In this document: piece after piece, positions 38,577-50,754 of the stretch
Layout: each line of letters starts with the position of its first letter
Position numbering within the stretch: position 1 is the stretch's first letter
Assembly (NCBI RefSeq): GCF_000218685.1
Contig: NW_006763300.1
Coordinates: 641,360-705,359, forward strand
Direction of reading: 5' to 3'
Source of the DNA: Serpula lacrymans var. lacrymans S7.9
Taxonomy: Eukaryota > Basidiomycota > Agaricomycetes > Boletales > Serpulaceae
Length of the DNA: 64,000 bases
The notes under the pieces: model-generated
Seen by the model: the letters and a program-made list of their open reading frames with translations, nothing else
The model's database searches: none
Told to the model about the DNA's origin: nothing
Program-made: the position numbers and the translations under genes

Positions 38577-41500
38577 CAGCGGTGACACATCAACCGGCTG
38601 CGCCTAAGGACAAAAGTTTTGTAAATAGTTTCTCCTCTCTTTCGATCGAAGATTCTTGTCTGTCGTCTACCACGAGTTGTATTAGTACAGATCATGAAAA
38701 TGATATTGCATTGGCCAAAGACGCAGCAGATCTGAGATTAAAAGAGAAAGAAACAAAAAGAGATGTGAACCTGAACAGGGAACGGGTTAGAAAGATCCCT
38801 AAAACTCCAGAAACAACAGAACCACAGAAAGCAGTGACTCAATTGGGAAGCACTGATGTAACTGATGATTCGACCAGTTCTGAGAGAATCACGGCGCGCT
38901 CGAAAGAGAAAAGCGCAGTAAAAAAATTTGTGAAGGAAGTGACTCAATCGGGTAGCACTTCATTGGAAACAACAGAACCACAGAAAGCAGTGACTCAATT
39001 GGGAAGCACTGATGTAACTGATGGTTCGACCAGTTCCAAAGAGGTCAGGAACACCTCTAATAAAAACCTAGACCACAAAGAGAGACAAAGACTGACAGTG
39101 GCATGGACGCCGCTTTGGGTTGCAGAAAGATTACGAGACCAAAAGGAAGAAAGATCCATTGGCATTCTCAATATCTGGACGCACCAAAAAAGAAGTAGAG
39201 AAGTCACAATAGAGACAATACGAGAACTGAATGCATTAACACTGCATGAAGCAGAAATTGCTCTATTAGAGTTACACACCCCAAAAAAGTACATTAGGGG
39301 AACGCAGGGAAACCAGATGAACATCTCCTGCAGACTCACAACTCTCGATACGAATCAATCAACGACGATCGAAGCTCTCCTAGATAGTGGATGTACGGGG
39401 AGCTGCATAGACTCTACATTCGTAAAAGAACAAAGATATGAAACAAAGAAGATACCGAGACCGATTCCAGTATACAATGCTGATGGCACGCTTAACAAAG
39501 ACGGTGCCATCAAAGAATTTATAGAACTACGGATGAGCATAGGAGACCACGAAGAAAACATTCACTTCGCCGTAACAAGCTTAGGGAGTGGACGCATGTT
39601 CCTCGGACATGAGTGGTTAACGAAGCACAATCCCACTATAGACTGGAAAAAGTCAGAGTTGAACTTTGATAGATGCCCGAAAGAATGTAAACGACAGGTC
39701 GACTCCCTTGATCCGGAAGAAGACCCTGACACATACTTCTCGGAAGTAGATCGCTCAGATGGGGATCAGCTGATCCAAGTGAATCTAATGGACTATGAGG
39801 ATGCTTCTATTGACGATCATTACTACCACATCAGGGCACAAGGCACAACAGCTCAGAAGCTGCCGGTAAAGATCAGAAAGAAGGAGGATTCGAAAAAATA
39901 GTTCCCAAACACCTCCACAATTACAAAGACGTATTCGATAAGGAGTTGTTCGATGCACTGCCAGAGAGACGCCAATGGGATCATGCTATAGAACTCATCC
40001 CGGGAGACCACACTCTGGACTGCAAATGCTATCCATTAGCTTTAGGGGAACAAGAACAACTAGATGCGTTTATAAACGAAAACCTCGAATCAGGAAGAAT
40101 CAGACCTTCCAAATCACAATTCGCATCACCGTTCTTTTTCATCAAAAAGAAAGATGGAAAACTGAGACCTGTCCAAGACTATCGGAAATTGAATGACATC
40201 ACCATCAAGAATAGATACCCACTACCTCTGATAAATGAACTTGTAGACAAGCTCAGAGGTGCAAAGTACTTCACAAAGTTAGATATCAGATGGGGATACA
40301 ACAATATCCGTATCAAGGATGGAGATGAACACAAAGCAGCCTTCAGAACGAATAGGGGGCTCTTTGAACCGTTAGTGGTGTTCTTCGGACTCACAAATTC
40401 ACCAGCGACATTTCAAACGATGATGAATGCGCTGTTTAAAGACTTGATTGATGACGGAAAGGTAGTAATATACCTCGATGACATCATGATCTTCACAAGA
40501 ACGATTGAAGAACACCGCGCAATGACGCGCAGAGTGTTAGACATTTTAAGGAAGAACAACCTTTATCTAAAACCCGAAAAATGCGATTTCGAAGAGACCT
40601 CGACAGAGTACTTAGGTCTCATCATATCCGAAAATGAAATCCGCATGGATCCGGTTAAAGTAAAAGGAATTATGGAATGGCCAGAATGCAAATCCAAAAA
40701 GGAAGTACAAGCGTTCTTGGGTTTCGTAAACTTCTATAGAAGGTTCATTGAAGGCTTTGGGTTGATCGCCAAGCCATTAACTAAATTGACCGGGAAAGTA
40801 GAGTTCGTGTGGGAACAGAAGCAGATCGACGCCTTTAACGGATTAAAAACCCGTGTCGGATCAACTCCCGTACTCGCCTTACCTACCGATGACGGACAAT
40901 TTAAAATTGAAGCTGATAGCAGCGATTACGCGATGGGAGCAGTTCTATCACAGATGCAAGATGGGAAATGGAAACCTATTGCATACCTCTCGAAAGCGCT
41001 AAACCCCACAGAGCGTAACTACGAGATCTATGATAAAGAACTCCTGGCCATAATGACTGCGTTAGACGAGTGGAGACACTACCTTATTGATGCAAAAGAG
41101 GTATTTGAGATCTGGACAGACCACCAGAATCTCTTATATTACAAACAACCTCAGAAGCTCAATAGACGACAAGCTAGATGGGTTATGGAATTGAGCAACT
41201 ATCATTTTACGCTCCACCACATTCCAGGAACAAAACACATCAAAGCAGATCTTCTCTCGAGACGAGCAGACCATGAAAGGGGGGTGAATGACAATGAAGA
41301 CGTCATCGTTCTAAAAGCAGAACATTTCCGCATGATGATTTCACACACTGAAAGACAGCGCATGGCAGAGCAATCAGCCGATGCAGTGGAATTGTACAAG
41401 TGGATTTGCAAAAGAATGATGAACGTAGATGAAGTAGCGCGGAAGATGATAGAGAAAGGAGAAGATAGAGAGAAAGGAATTTGGATGGAGGATGAGATGT

Positions 41501-43047
41501 TGATCTTCAAAGGAAGGATCTATATTCCCAAAGACGGGAAATTACGAGAGCATATCATTAGAGAAAACCATGATTCCACGGTAGCAGGACACCCCGGACA
41601 GTATAAAACCAAAGAACTGGTAACTAGATGGTATTGGTGGCCGTACATGGACAGAGATATCCGGAAATACGTAGAAGGCTGTGAAACGTGTCAACGCACT
41701 AAGATTAACCATCAAAAGAAAGCGGCACCGTTACACCCAAATGAAATCCCAACTAGACCATGGGAAATCATCACCACAGACCTAATCGGACCATTGCCGG
41801 AATCTCTCGGTTATAACATGATTCTCGTAGTAGTAGACCGATTCACGAAGATGATAAAAGTCATGCCGACTTATGACAAAGTAACGTCAGAAGGAGTAGC
41901 CAGGTTGTTTAGAGACAATGTCTTTAGAAACCATGGCATACCAGAGAAGATCATCTCAGATAGGGGACCGCAATACGTCTCCAATTTCATGAAAGATCTC
42001 TACAAACTCCTTGGGATAAAAGGAAATCCCTCGACAGCTTATCACCCACAGACAGACGGACAAACGGAACGAATTAACCAAGAGATAGAACAATATCTTA
42101 GAATATTCGTAAACCATAAACAAACGGATTGGGCAGAATGGCTACCATTAGCGGAATTTTCATACAACAACAAATCACATTCCGCAACTGGTTACAGTCC
42201 CTTCTTCCTAAACTCCGGACAACATCCGAAAGTCGCGAAGGGAATTAGAAGTACGGTGAAGACGGAGAGTGCGGAAGAGTTTGTGAAGAGGATGGAGGAG
42301 ACTAGGAAAGAAGCAGAAAAATCGCTGGTAAAAGCAGCAGAAAACATGAAAAAACAGTACGATAAAGGGAAAAGAGAAGCTATCAATTACAAAGAAGGTG
42401 ACAAGGTGTATGTTGAAGCAGAACATATTACTACCGATAGACCTGCGAAGAAACTCGATGACAAAAGACACGGACCTTTCTCTATCGAAAAGAAAATAGG
42501 CGAAGGAGCCTATAAACTGAAACTTCCCGGACGATGGAAGAATATACATCCGGTTTTTAACGAGAAATTGCTAACACCATTCAGAGAACCAGAATTTGAA
42601 ACGCAGAAAAAACCAAAAACCGCACCACCGGTGATAGTGGACGGAATTAAAGAATACGAGGTAGAAGAAGTTCTAGACTCACGATTGAAACGTGGGAAAT
42701 TGGAATATTTAGTGCATTGGAAAGACTTTCCTAAAGAGGATCGCACATGGGAAACCGAATCAAACCTAAAAAATTCATCGAAACTCGTAAAACAGTTTCA
42801 TAACAAAAACCCTAGTGCACCTCGAAGGATAGAATTCACTTTAAACTATCAACCCTTCGAAAACTTTACAATTCCAACTCGAATTCGAAAATTGCTATAC
42901 AATTGGGAAACGGGCAGACTAGACTCTCACTTTTGGGACGAAAGTCCTAAGGAGGGGGTAATGTCACGATCGTACCCATCTGACCCAGCTTTCTTATCTA
43001 ATCAACAGATAGAGACTCTTGTTTCACCTTATCTAATCTCCTCCTGA
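38567..43047 (+). pseudogene. pol: E2 pol polyprotein, frameshifted between protease and RT
   Basis: First part (to 39901): a Ser/Thr-rich spacer containing a duplicated 'TTEPQKAVTQLGSTDVTD' unit, then protease 'IEALLDSGCTGSCID'. Compared with E1, ten bases are missing after 'AQKL' near 39861, shifting the frame to a stop at 39899. The second part opens again by 39946 and holds RT ('FTKLDIRWGYNNIRI', 'YLDDIMIF'), RNase H ('IEADSSDYAMGAVLSQ'), integrase (zinc finger 'HDSTVAGHPG'..'CETCQ'; 'TTDLIGPLPES', 'IISDRGPQYVS', 'QTERINQEIEQYL') and a chromodomain ('YLVHWKDFPKEDRTWE'). It ends inside the 3' LTR. Confidence 0.93.
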
Positions 43048-43305
43048 TCTAATCTTATCAAGTATCACGTGATCTATTAGTAATACACATTACCAATCAG
43101 CCTCACTACATACACATGTTCATTACCAATACGCTACGTCATACCTCCCCGTAGCCTCATGTTCTTTACTATATAACTAGCACGATATCCATGTATATAC
43201 CCCAGTTGTAGATTTACTCTTTTATACTTGCTTGTCTGAACACTTGTTGTTAAGATTTAAGTCCTACGCTGCTCGGGTCACCGGCATACAGCTAGGGTCT
43301 TTACA
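42962..43305 (+). repeat. E2 3' LTR
   Basis: 344 bp, no difference from the 5' LTR seen by eye. It is preceded by the same purine tract as E1 (ctaaggagggggtaa). The last 28 codons of pol lie within it. Confidence 0.95.
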
Positions 43306-43415
43306 AATGTGCTCTTATAGTACTCTTATAGTACTCTTATAGTTGGCTATAGCCTCTTATAGCACTTATAGCATATGGCTGACTATATTAGCTATAAGAT
43401 AGTTTGTGGCTGATC

Positions 43416-43519
43416 AAAAAAATAATCACATACAAGGTTTGAACTCTCAACCCATCGGTCCGCATCTTTGCTAACCAATCAATCTACAGCCATATACCAC
43501 ACATCTATCCACTACATTA
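43416..43519 (-). promoter_or_regulatory. tRNA-like Pol III unit of TIR copy 2
   Basis: On the minus strand: A-box-like TAATGTAGTGG (43509-43519), B-box-like AGTTCAAACCT (43435-43445) and a T7 run (43416-43422) exactly 12 nt after the B box, as in copy 1. The A-to-B distance is longer than in copy 1. Confidence 0.5.
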
Positions 43520-44001
43520 TAAAGGCTTGCAAAATATTCTATACATGTGTAATATATTGACCTTCCATGGACTTATCATTTTTTTTACACATTGTCACAA
43601 CTTATACTTGGATAAAGCTTTGCTATAATTATTAATAATACAAACTACTATCTTACTAACACAAACTATATGAATTAACAACCTTTTCAAGTAGTCTAAA
43701 CTATATTACAGGTACACCATAGATATAGGAGCTATAAGAGAAATTATGGTGGTCTTTTATAGCATTTCAAATTTTGCCTCTATAATACTATTATTGCCCT
43801 TGTTGCTCCTGTTGCTCTTATTGCTCATATGACACTATAGTTACCATGACCATACCATAATTGCTCCTAAAGTACTATAGGTACTTTGATCGTACTATAG
43901 TTGCTCTTATAGTGCTGTAAGTGCTACTGATGCTAGAATAGTCTTTATTTGCACATATATACAAACCCCTCTGCTATATAGCAAAAGGCTTTTTCCTGAT
44001 G

Positions 44002-45142
44002 GTGCACTGTGGGAGCGGAGCAGAGGTTGGGAATTGGCTTAGCTTGTGCAGTAGGCCCTTCTGCGGATCTTAGTCCCTAACTTAACAGAGTGAATGAGGA
44101 AAGAGTGGAGGATGAAAGTAGAGTGGAGTAAAGGTCCTTTTCCAAAGGACTGGAAATTTAGAAAAGGACTTGGGTGAAAAAATGTGAGAAACTTATTGAT
44201 ATTTGAACTGCATGAATGGAGTACAGGAGTTACAGCTTGTACAGTATACTAATTGGAGGGAGTGGAGTTCATAAGGAGTAACTCATAATATAGGTATGGA
44301 GTTCTATGGGAACAATTATAGCGAGTGTACTATAAGGTCTAACTACAGAGTTCATAAGGAAATATAAGAATATGCAGAGGAAATGTATGGCAGATTGGAA
44401 GTCTGGGGCAGGAGAATCGGAGTGGGTATCCGGAGTACCGCATAAAAGCAAGGTTCAGGGCTATGCCAAGCATGAGGAGCATAATTATGGGAAGACTGAA
44501 GATTTGGGAGTTTCTGACTGTTTGGAGATTCAGGTTTCCTAGCCTATGGCATGGATATAACAAGGAGTGTAGGTAGCAGTACCGCACTTTTCCCAGAGTA
44601 GTAGAACAGTTTTCAGCTCTCGGTGAATTTCTAGTGCTATAAATTATTAGGCAAATGGAGTTGTTTGTTATTCTTGGTGGAAAAGGTCTATCATTTTTCA
44701 AATGGCTGTAAATATCTCTATCTTTCCTTACTCTGAAAAACTGTTAAACCACAATGGGAGATTAATTGTGTAGGATAGCACTTACTTTGTATTAAGTTTT
44801 AGTTGTTTCACAACCATAAGTGGCATTGATTAATGATGCAGAATATTGTGATGGCAAGTTTCCCCACAGCATGAGTTTTGGTTTCTTTCAAAAATATGCA
44901 TAATTGCAGTAAAATGTATATTTGTAGTACAAAAGCAACCAGTCTGTCTATTGATTTTATAGCATAGACTACTCACATGTCTAGATAATTAGATGACCTG
45001 TGCTCAAAGATTGCTAAGCCACTGTGGCACTGAGACATTGAAGCAAGCATAAAACACTCGATGAAATGAATCTCCATTATTACAGTAGGGTAAAACAAGG
45101 CCAAGATGTCTGAATGGAGTGATGAGTGAGGAATGAGCATAA
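44002..45142. other. Repeat-block margin, no gene seen
   Basis: About 1.1 kb, A+T-rich, purine-rich on the plus strand in places (44080-44200). Only short frames, none with recognisable text. The base composition changes sharply to G+C-rich at about 45160, marking the edge of the transposon block. Confidence 0.5.
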
Positions 45143-45420
45143 ATTGATAGGGCACAAAATGATCATCATGGACCCCGGTGCCTGTTGAATGAGTTGCCGC
45201 TCCGGCAGAACGTACTCGCCAATCGGATTGACCGGCGAGCCAACCGGCGGTCTCCGGTTACCCAACAGACCCTGAGTGGGGTGTGGAGACGATGGGTAGG
45301 AGGTGGTACTGGTGCTCGAGGAAGCTGAACATGATGGCGTGAGGTGGCAGAATAGGGCGGTATAGGTGGGAGGGAGTGGGTGGGATGGTGTCGAGTCCGT
45401 GCGCTTGTTGTGGTTGCGGT
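45143..45420 (-). pseudogene. Possible 5' remnant of a gene truncated by the repeat block
   Basis: The minus strand of this G+C-rich segment reads a low-complexity Ser/Thr/Pro stretch followed by 'QGLLGNRRPPVGSPVNPIGE' and 'YVLPERQLIQQAPGS', then turns into A+T-rich nonsense at about 45150. A TTATATAA box at 45446-45453 lies upstream. No clean ATG in that frame is seen, so a lost exon or a frameshift is needed. It is arranged head-to-head with the Zn2Cys6 gene. Family not recognised. Confidence 0.33.
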
Positions 45421-45749
45421 GATATGGAGCTGTGCGAGTGGGGACTTATATAATGGCCGAATTCGGTAACTTAAATCTTTTAGCCGCCAGAGTTACTTTA
45501 TTTGTTACAAGCTCCCACTTGCTGACCTGCCTTTCCTTCCATCTCTCATCTGCCCTTCTTCCTCGCCAGCCCCACTCTTCCCCGTCCCACATCCATTCCT
45601 GTCCCAACCCTGTCTTCTCCCCCTGCCTCTCCTCCTTCCCTTCCCTTTCCCTCCACAATACAAAGTCACCGGTCCTCCTCGGTCGTCAAACATCAACCGA
45701 GTCACCGTTGATCCCCGTGTCGCCCTTTCAATCCTCTTCCTATCCTACA

Positions 45750-48700
45750 ATGCAGGTCTCCCCAGAGCACATTGACCAGGCAAAGTCTTCGTAAGTCCCG
45801 CCCGCATCGCCCTATCCTTGCCCTCATGTTCCTTTGCTCCAGCTCCAAGCCGCCTGTCGTCAGAGGTGCACGAGCTTGCACCGTGTGTCGTGCAGCAAAG
45901 GTCTCTCTTTTCCCAATCTCCCCTTATCCCTGCCTTATCATGTCCCACAGATGAAGTGCGTGGGCGCTGACGACGGTCAAAAACAATGTCAGCGCTGTAA
46001 GCGCGCAAACGTCGAGTACGTAACTCCTCCCCTCTTCCCTACTGCTCGCTTACATCTTTCTCTAGGTGTGTCTTCGAAAAACATCGTCGAGGTCGCAAAC
46101 CAGGTTCAAAGTAGGATCTCGCTCCTTTAAATCAGGTTCCATGTCTCATTTTTATCTCCAGACTTTCAGAGGCGTCAAAGATGCTTCGTCGCCTAGAAAA
46201 GGGGTTAAGCAACGCCAAACTCAAGTCTCATCCAGGTGACTCCTCACCGTACACCACAGCGGACACACATGCGCCCGCATCAGAGTCTTCTCACTTTCCT
46301 TCAATGCGCCCTGGCGAGTACGGGCCCTCTGGTACTCTACACATTTAAATCTCCGATGTGGTATTCGCTCAGCTCTGTTTCCTTTACAGATGGCTACGCT
46401 GCCTCGAGCAGTGGCTCACGCAGCATTGATATCGACGTCGATGAGGACGCCGAACGTGGCGATGAGAGCATGTTCCCTGCCAAACTGATAAGGAAAGAAA
46501 ATCAGAGGAACTCTTTCTTCAGGACTATTCTGAACCCCGAGCATGAGTCTCCTTCTACTCTACTGTCGCAAACCTCTAGGAACGGTTTGGCGAACTCGCA
46601 GTCTCTGACTCCTGCACCTTTGCCCAGTGGTCTCCAAGATCCTATTTCTGCTGGTCTTATCGACGAAACAAAAGCGAAAGTACTTTTTGATGCCATATTT
46701 TTGCGCTTGAACCCGTTCATCAACTTGTTCGACCCTGCTTTACATTCAGTTGCCTACGTCCGTTCCAAGTGCCCGTTTTTGTTCACCACTCTTATCATGG
46801 CAGGGTGCAAGTTCTTTGAGCCAAGCCTCTATAAAGAATGTCTAAAACTTGCTCATGACATGGCCGTGCGAGCCTTTGCCGACGCTTGGAAACGTGTCGA
46901 AGTGGTCCAAGCCTTTGCCTGCCTTACATACTGGAGAGAACATGATGATAACGTATGTCGAGCCTTTTTCTCTTTAAATCCTCCATGCTCACGTCATTGA
47001 TAGAGAACATGGACGTATATCGGATATGTAAGTAGAAATAGTGCCATTTCCTCCCACCGGTAGATCAATCGTTCCACAGGCATGTCGCATGGCAGTTGAG
47101 CTGGGGCTCAATCGTTTCCATGCGAAACCCCCTACGCATGAAACTGAGTTTCAGAGGCGAGAACGCCGAAACCGCGAAAGAACCTATCTCGTCCTTTTTG
47201 TGCACGATAGGAGCTTGAGCATGCAAACAGGTCGGCACTGGATGCTGCCAGAGGTGAGCCTAGCGTGTTGTCAATCCAAACCATCTGACTTGTCCTCTTT
47301 CTAGGATGATTTCATCAGACATTCAGCTGCATGGCATGAGGAAGGTGGTGCACCCATACGTTGTGAAGATGTCGTGGTCTCTGCCTTTGTGCAGCTCCGT
47401 CGTATTGCTGTGTGTACAATTTATTCATGTATTAAGCTATATATCTCATTCTTATTTTTATTCAGACCGAAACTACGGACATGGTCTATACGAACCGCAA
47501 TCTTTCCGACGGCTCCAGCACCGACGTCAATGTTGATATAGTTCTAAAAAACTGTAATGGCAAGCTGGCTCAGTGGATGATCACATGGGAGAATGAGATG
47601 CAACGAGGTATATACTCAACATACATATCGAGGTATTAACTCACTCTGGGACAGCTGGTGGAGAATCATTCCACTTCTCCTTCCTCCACTTTTTCCGTCA
47701 TTATGTTCGGTTGTTTTTGAATAGTTTTGGTGTCCAAGTTTCACTGGCTCCTGTAAGTCCAGCGAAGGCATTTTGTCCTATTTTCTTGTACTCAAGATTA
47801 TGGCAGAACAATCGAACTGCCGCTCAGCTGCGTGCCTTGTCGGCATGCTTCAACTCTGCGCTTGATGTTCTTCGCATAGCTTCGAAGGAATTCAAAGCAT
47901 TAGGTGTTTTGGTACGTTCACCGAGTTCCTAGAACTCCACTTTGCTGACAGTACACCAACTGATATAGCGTTATGGACAAGACTCTACCACAGTTATGAC
48001 AGCATATTCGGCAATTTTCTTGCTCAAGGTAAGTTATGCCTTCCTACCTTATTTCAATCTATAACGCCTGGTATAGTTACTTCGTAGCTCCAACACTCAT
48101 ACCGAGTTACACACCGAATTACAGGAAGGAGCTGCCCAAGAAATTCATAACTCTATCACTAGTACTGCAGATGCATACCACGAGGCTTCTATGCTGTCCC
48201 CAACTTCAACTTCCGCAGCCTATCATGCACGTTTCCTTCGTAGTCTCGTTTTCAACGATACGATCGGTGCACGACAGGAGGAAAGAGGGAGTATGCGCAG
48301 GTTCCTTGACCCACGTGTCCATGGTAAATTCTATCTTCATACGTATCTGTACCATTTACTTAATCTGCTCTTAGAAAATCAAACTTCCTCAAGCCAGTCG
48401 TCCTCTCCACCTGAGATTTATCACCAGCCTCAGGTTCAAACCTATGATAATCCATACCCGTACGCTGCCCCTTCCGATGTTCCTATTCACCAGTCTGCAC
48501 CTCCCGATGCCAACAGAGATTATATGGAAACGCCCCCGAGGACTGGCCCAGATCATTACCAGCCGTTGGCGTATACAGCTCCTTACGGCGTCGTTACTCA
48601 TGCTACTGAGCACGATGCTAATTACTGGCGTAACATGTTCATGGAACTCGGTTTTGGTGCAAACGGTGATCAGCCTGTTTCGTTCCATGACGGCTTTCGT

Positions 48701-48772
48701 GTTCCTCCTCACGGCCATGGAAATCCAGGTCCTCCTTCCTATCATCTCAATCAAGCTGTGTATGGCCAGTAA
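45750..48772 (+). CDS. Zn(II)2Cys6 fungal transcription factor
   Basis: ATG 45750 ('MQVSPEHIDQAKSS'). Short exons then give the binuclear zinc cluster 'ARACTVCRAAK' + 'MKCVG..QCQRCKRANVEC' (six Cys, spacing C2C6C..C2C6C), a basic linker 'FEKHRRGRKPGS' and 'LSEASKMLRRLEKGL', a likely coiled-coil dimerisation helix. The middle holds the fungal-specific TF domain ('LFDAIFLRLNPFINLFDPAL', 'CKFFEPSLYKECLKLAHDMA', 'ACRMAVELGLNRFHAKPP', 'RTYLVLFVHDRSLSMQTGR'). The C-terminus is Pro/Gln/Tyr-rich and ends 'YHLNQAVYGQ'. It resembles mushroom priB-type regulators, but the targets are unknown. It is the first gene right of the repeat block. Confidence 0.87.
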
Positions 48773-48996
48773 TACCCTGATACTGTCTCTGTTGATTTTC
48801 TTTTTCTCGTTTGCTGTCCATTTGTTTGTTATGTTGTCAAGTCATGTCATGTTTGCAGGTAGTCTGAGGAATGCCGATAGAATCAAGTATATGAAGTCAT
48901 ACTGTTATCGTTTTTAATCGATTCGCCTTTCTTGTACTTATCGGATACAAAAATTTTATAGTCAAGTTGTATATCATAGGTAAAGAATATATGGCC

Positions 48997-50450
48997 TTAT
49001 TCTGTTTGAACTGGATAGACGAGAAGTTCTGCACCCATAGCAACTGATAGAAGAACCTGTCCAGGAAAAGTTAAGAAGTCGAAATCTCGAACAGTGTTGG
49101 GGCGAGATGCGACGTTGATAACGAGGGGATGAGCATGGACGTAATTTGAGTTGTGAACAAAAATAACAGCGCCTTTCCCCGATGATCGGGCAGCAACAGC
49201 GAAGCAAGACGGATTAGTTGGGCACCACCTAAGTATACCCCGGGGGAAAAACATCAATTCCATAAAGCCAAAACATAGATGGCCGATAAAAAGGAACTTG
49301 CCGAAACCGGTGAATTTCTTCTCGAAAGCTAGTACCTGACAGTGAAGGCCGTCCGCCCTGAATGCTAGGTAAATTCCAGATCGACATATTTGACCCGTAG
49401 GTGGCTCCAAATCTACGGGTACGTATTGTCAAGAGGGTTAAAAAAAGGAGAGGGAAAGGGATGAGTTGCCGGAACGTACATATCGGCGTCGTCCCTTCGC
49501 CAAGAGGAACAGCCTGTCCATTGTGAGGAGAGGCCGGTTGCAGAGTTGGATAGGCTGCGAGGCTCGATTAGCTCGATGGAGCTTAGGTGTCTCCAGCTTC
49601 CCTGTCTCCGTTGCTCAGGGTCGGATCGCCAGTCGATTAAGAATATGGACCCGCGGCAATCTGAGACGAGGAATTCTTTGCTGGTGGATGGGTGAGAGCT
49701 GACGGTCATCAGGGGATGAGGGAAAGAGATCACGTATGCGGTAGGTTGAGGCCGAGGAGGTTGGGACCATGCGGACGAGACGTCAGGAGAAGATGAGCTG
49801 GAGGAGATGTTGAGGGTTGGATGTAGATCCCATACCATCAACATCTTATCGTCTGTAAGCGAAGGAGAAAGGGTCAGCGTTCTCGTCCATGAAGATTCTC
49901 CAGTCCCAGGTGCGTGCATACCAGAGACGGTGGCTACATAGCGAGCACTATCCTGTTCTCGACCGCCGCAGAAGCACATGTCGTTGACTGTACCGTGATG
50001 GCCACTCAGTCCGCCGCCGAAAGGGAAGGCGGTCTCATCGGAGGTAAAGGACTTTGTGAGCGCGTGGAGGCCGAAATCTGCGCTGGCTGCGGTGAGCCTG
50101 GAAGTAAGCTAGGCATGTGTCAATACGCCAATGAGGCCAGAGAGCACGAACTCGAGCGTCCATTCGTCACTGGAGTTGGGAGATACGGTCTTGGGCGACC
50201 AAGCTATTGCGGTGATGCGAGAACCGATGTAGAACCACGCTATGGTCTGCAGGGATGATGCAGTCTTAAGGCAAGAATGAGTTATTTTGCACAAAAGACC
50301 AGATATTAAATGCACACTTACTAGATGTAGCACCTGCACGGAATGTTCTCCTCCTATGGCCACAAGACTTGCATCATTTCCGTTGTAAAACGCTCGTACG
50401 ACATATATTTCGCTGCCATGGTTGTGTCGAAAGATACTTTCCAGTTCCAT
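48997..50450 (-). CDS. WD40 nucleoporin, Nup37-like
   Basis: Start ATG 50448-50450 ('MELESIFRHNHGSEIYVVRA'); stop 48997-48999. The propeller text includes 'SLVAIGGEHSVQVLHL', 'ITAIAWSPKTVSP', 'GGGLSGHHGTVNDMCFCGG', 'DDKMLMVWDLHP', 'TAYVISFPHPLMTVSSHPST', 'LVSDCRGSIFLIDWR' and 'LRWCPTNPSCFAVAA', fitting Nup37 of the Y-complex (Nup107-160) of the nuclear pore. The C-terminus is 'GAELLVYPVQTE'. The gene has several short introns. It is transcribed divergently from the Hsp40 gene, 304 bp away. Confidence 0.75.
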
Positions 50451-50754
50451 CGTACCGACGCGTACAAACGAATGCGCTCTTTTCTCGTCCAGCTAGATCT
50501 CCGGGCGTGGGAACTTAACAACCTGTGCGAACTTCGACCGTTTGACCTCAGATTATGGCGCAATTGCACCTGCCCGAATTTGCGCGGAAATGTGCACTGG
50601 ATGTGACGATGACAGGTCACAAAGCATCGAGTAGTTTCTGGGACATTCTACGCCTTTCCCTGCCAGTATTGATATTGCCATTTGCTATACCTAGAACTGT
50701 CATACTCTTCTCTCTCTATTTACCACTTACTCTTGTAGCACTAGATTGAACGCC
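50451..50754. promoter_or_regulatory. Shared divergent promoter region NUP37 / Hsp40
   Basis: 304 bp between two divergent start codons. It contains pyrimidine-rich tracts (50690-50720). An 88-codon frame crossing it is a shadow. Whether a heat-shock element is present cannot be decided by eye. Confidence 0.4.

Larger units (their letters stand above)
36333..43305 (+). mobile_element. Ty3/Gypsy LTR retrotransposon E2 (chromovirus, Tf1/sushi-like)
   Basis: A complete 6.97-kb insertion: two 344-bp LTRs that look identical, flanked by the duplication AATGT (36328-36332, 43306-43310). Same organisation as E1 (ORF0, leader, ORF1/gag overlap, gag, pol with chromodomain) but with a clearly diverged sequence and a different LTR. 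Gag and ORF0 are intact. A 10-nt deletion near 39861 breaks pol between protease and RT. Probably the youngest insertion in the window. Confidence 0.95.
36219..44001 (-). mobile_element. TIR element copy 2, split by E2
   Basis: The left end catcaggaaaaacactttgg (36219-36332) and the right part (43311-44001), ending aaaggctttttcctgatg, join to ~805 bp once E2 and one AATGT are removed. Ends are inverted repeats. The interior aligns with copy 1 in reverse orientation: tRNA-like unit at 43416-43519, aagtccatggaaggtcaata block, TATATAGC-rich arms. No protein frame. Confidence 0.65.

Noticed and set aside
39861..39946. A second programmed frameshift between E2 protease and RT
   Set aside because: E1 reads straight through the same region and E2 lacks exactly ten bases relative to it, so a deletion explains the break better.
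45446..45660. Arg/Gly-rich minus-strand ORFs near the Zn2Cys6 gene
   Set aside because: They arise from the pyrimidine-rich 5' UTR of the plus-strand gene read in reverse.
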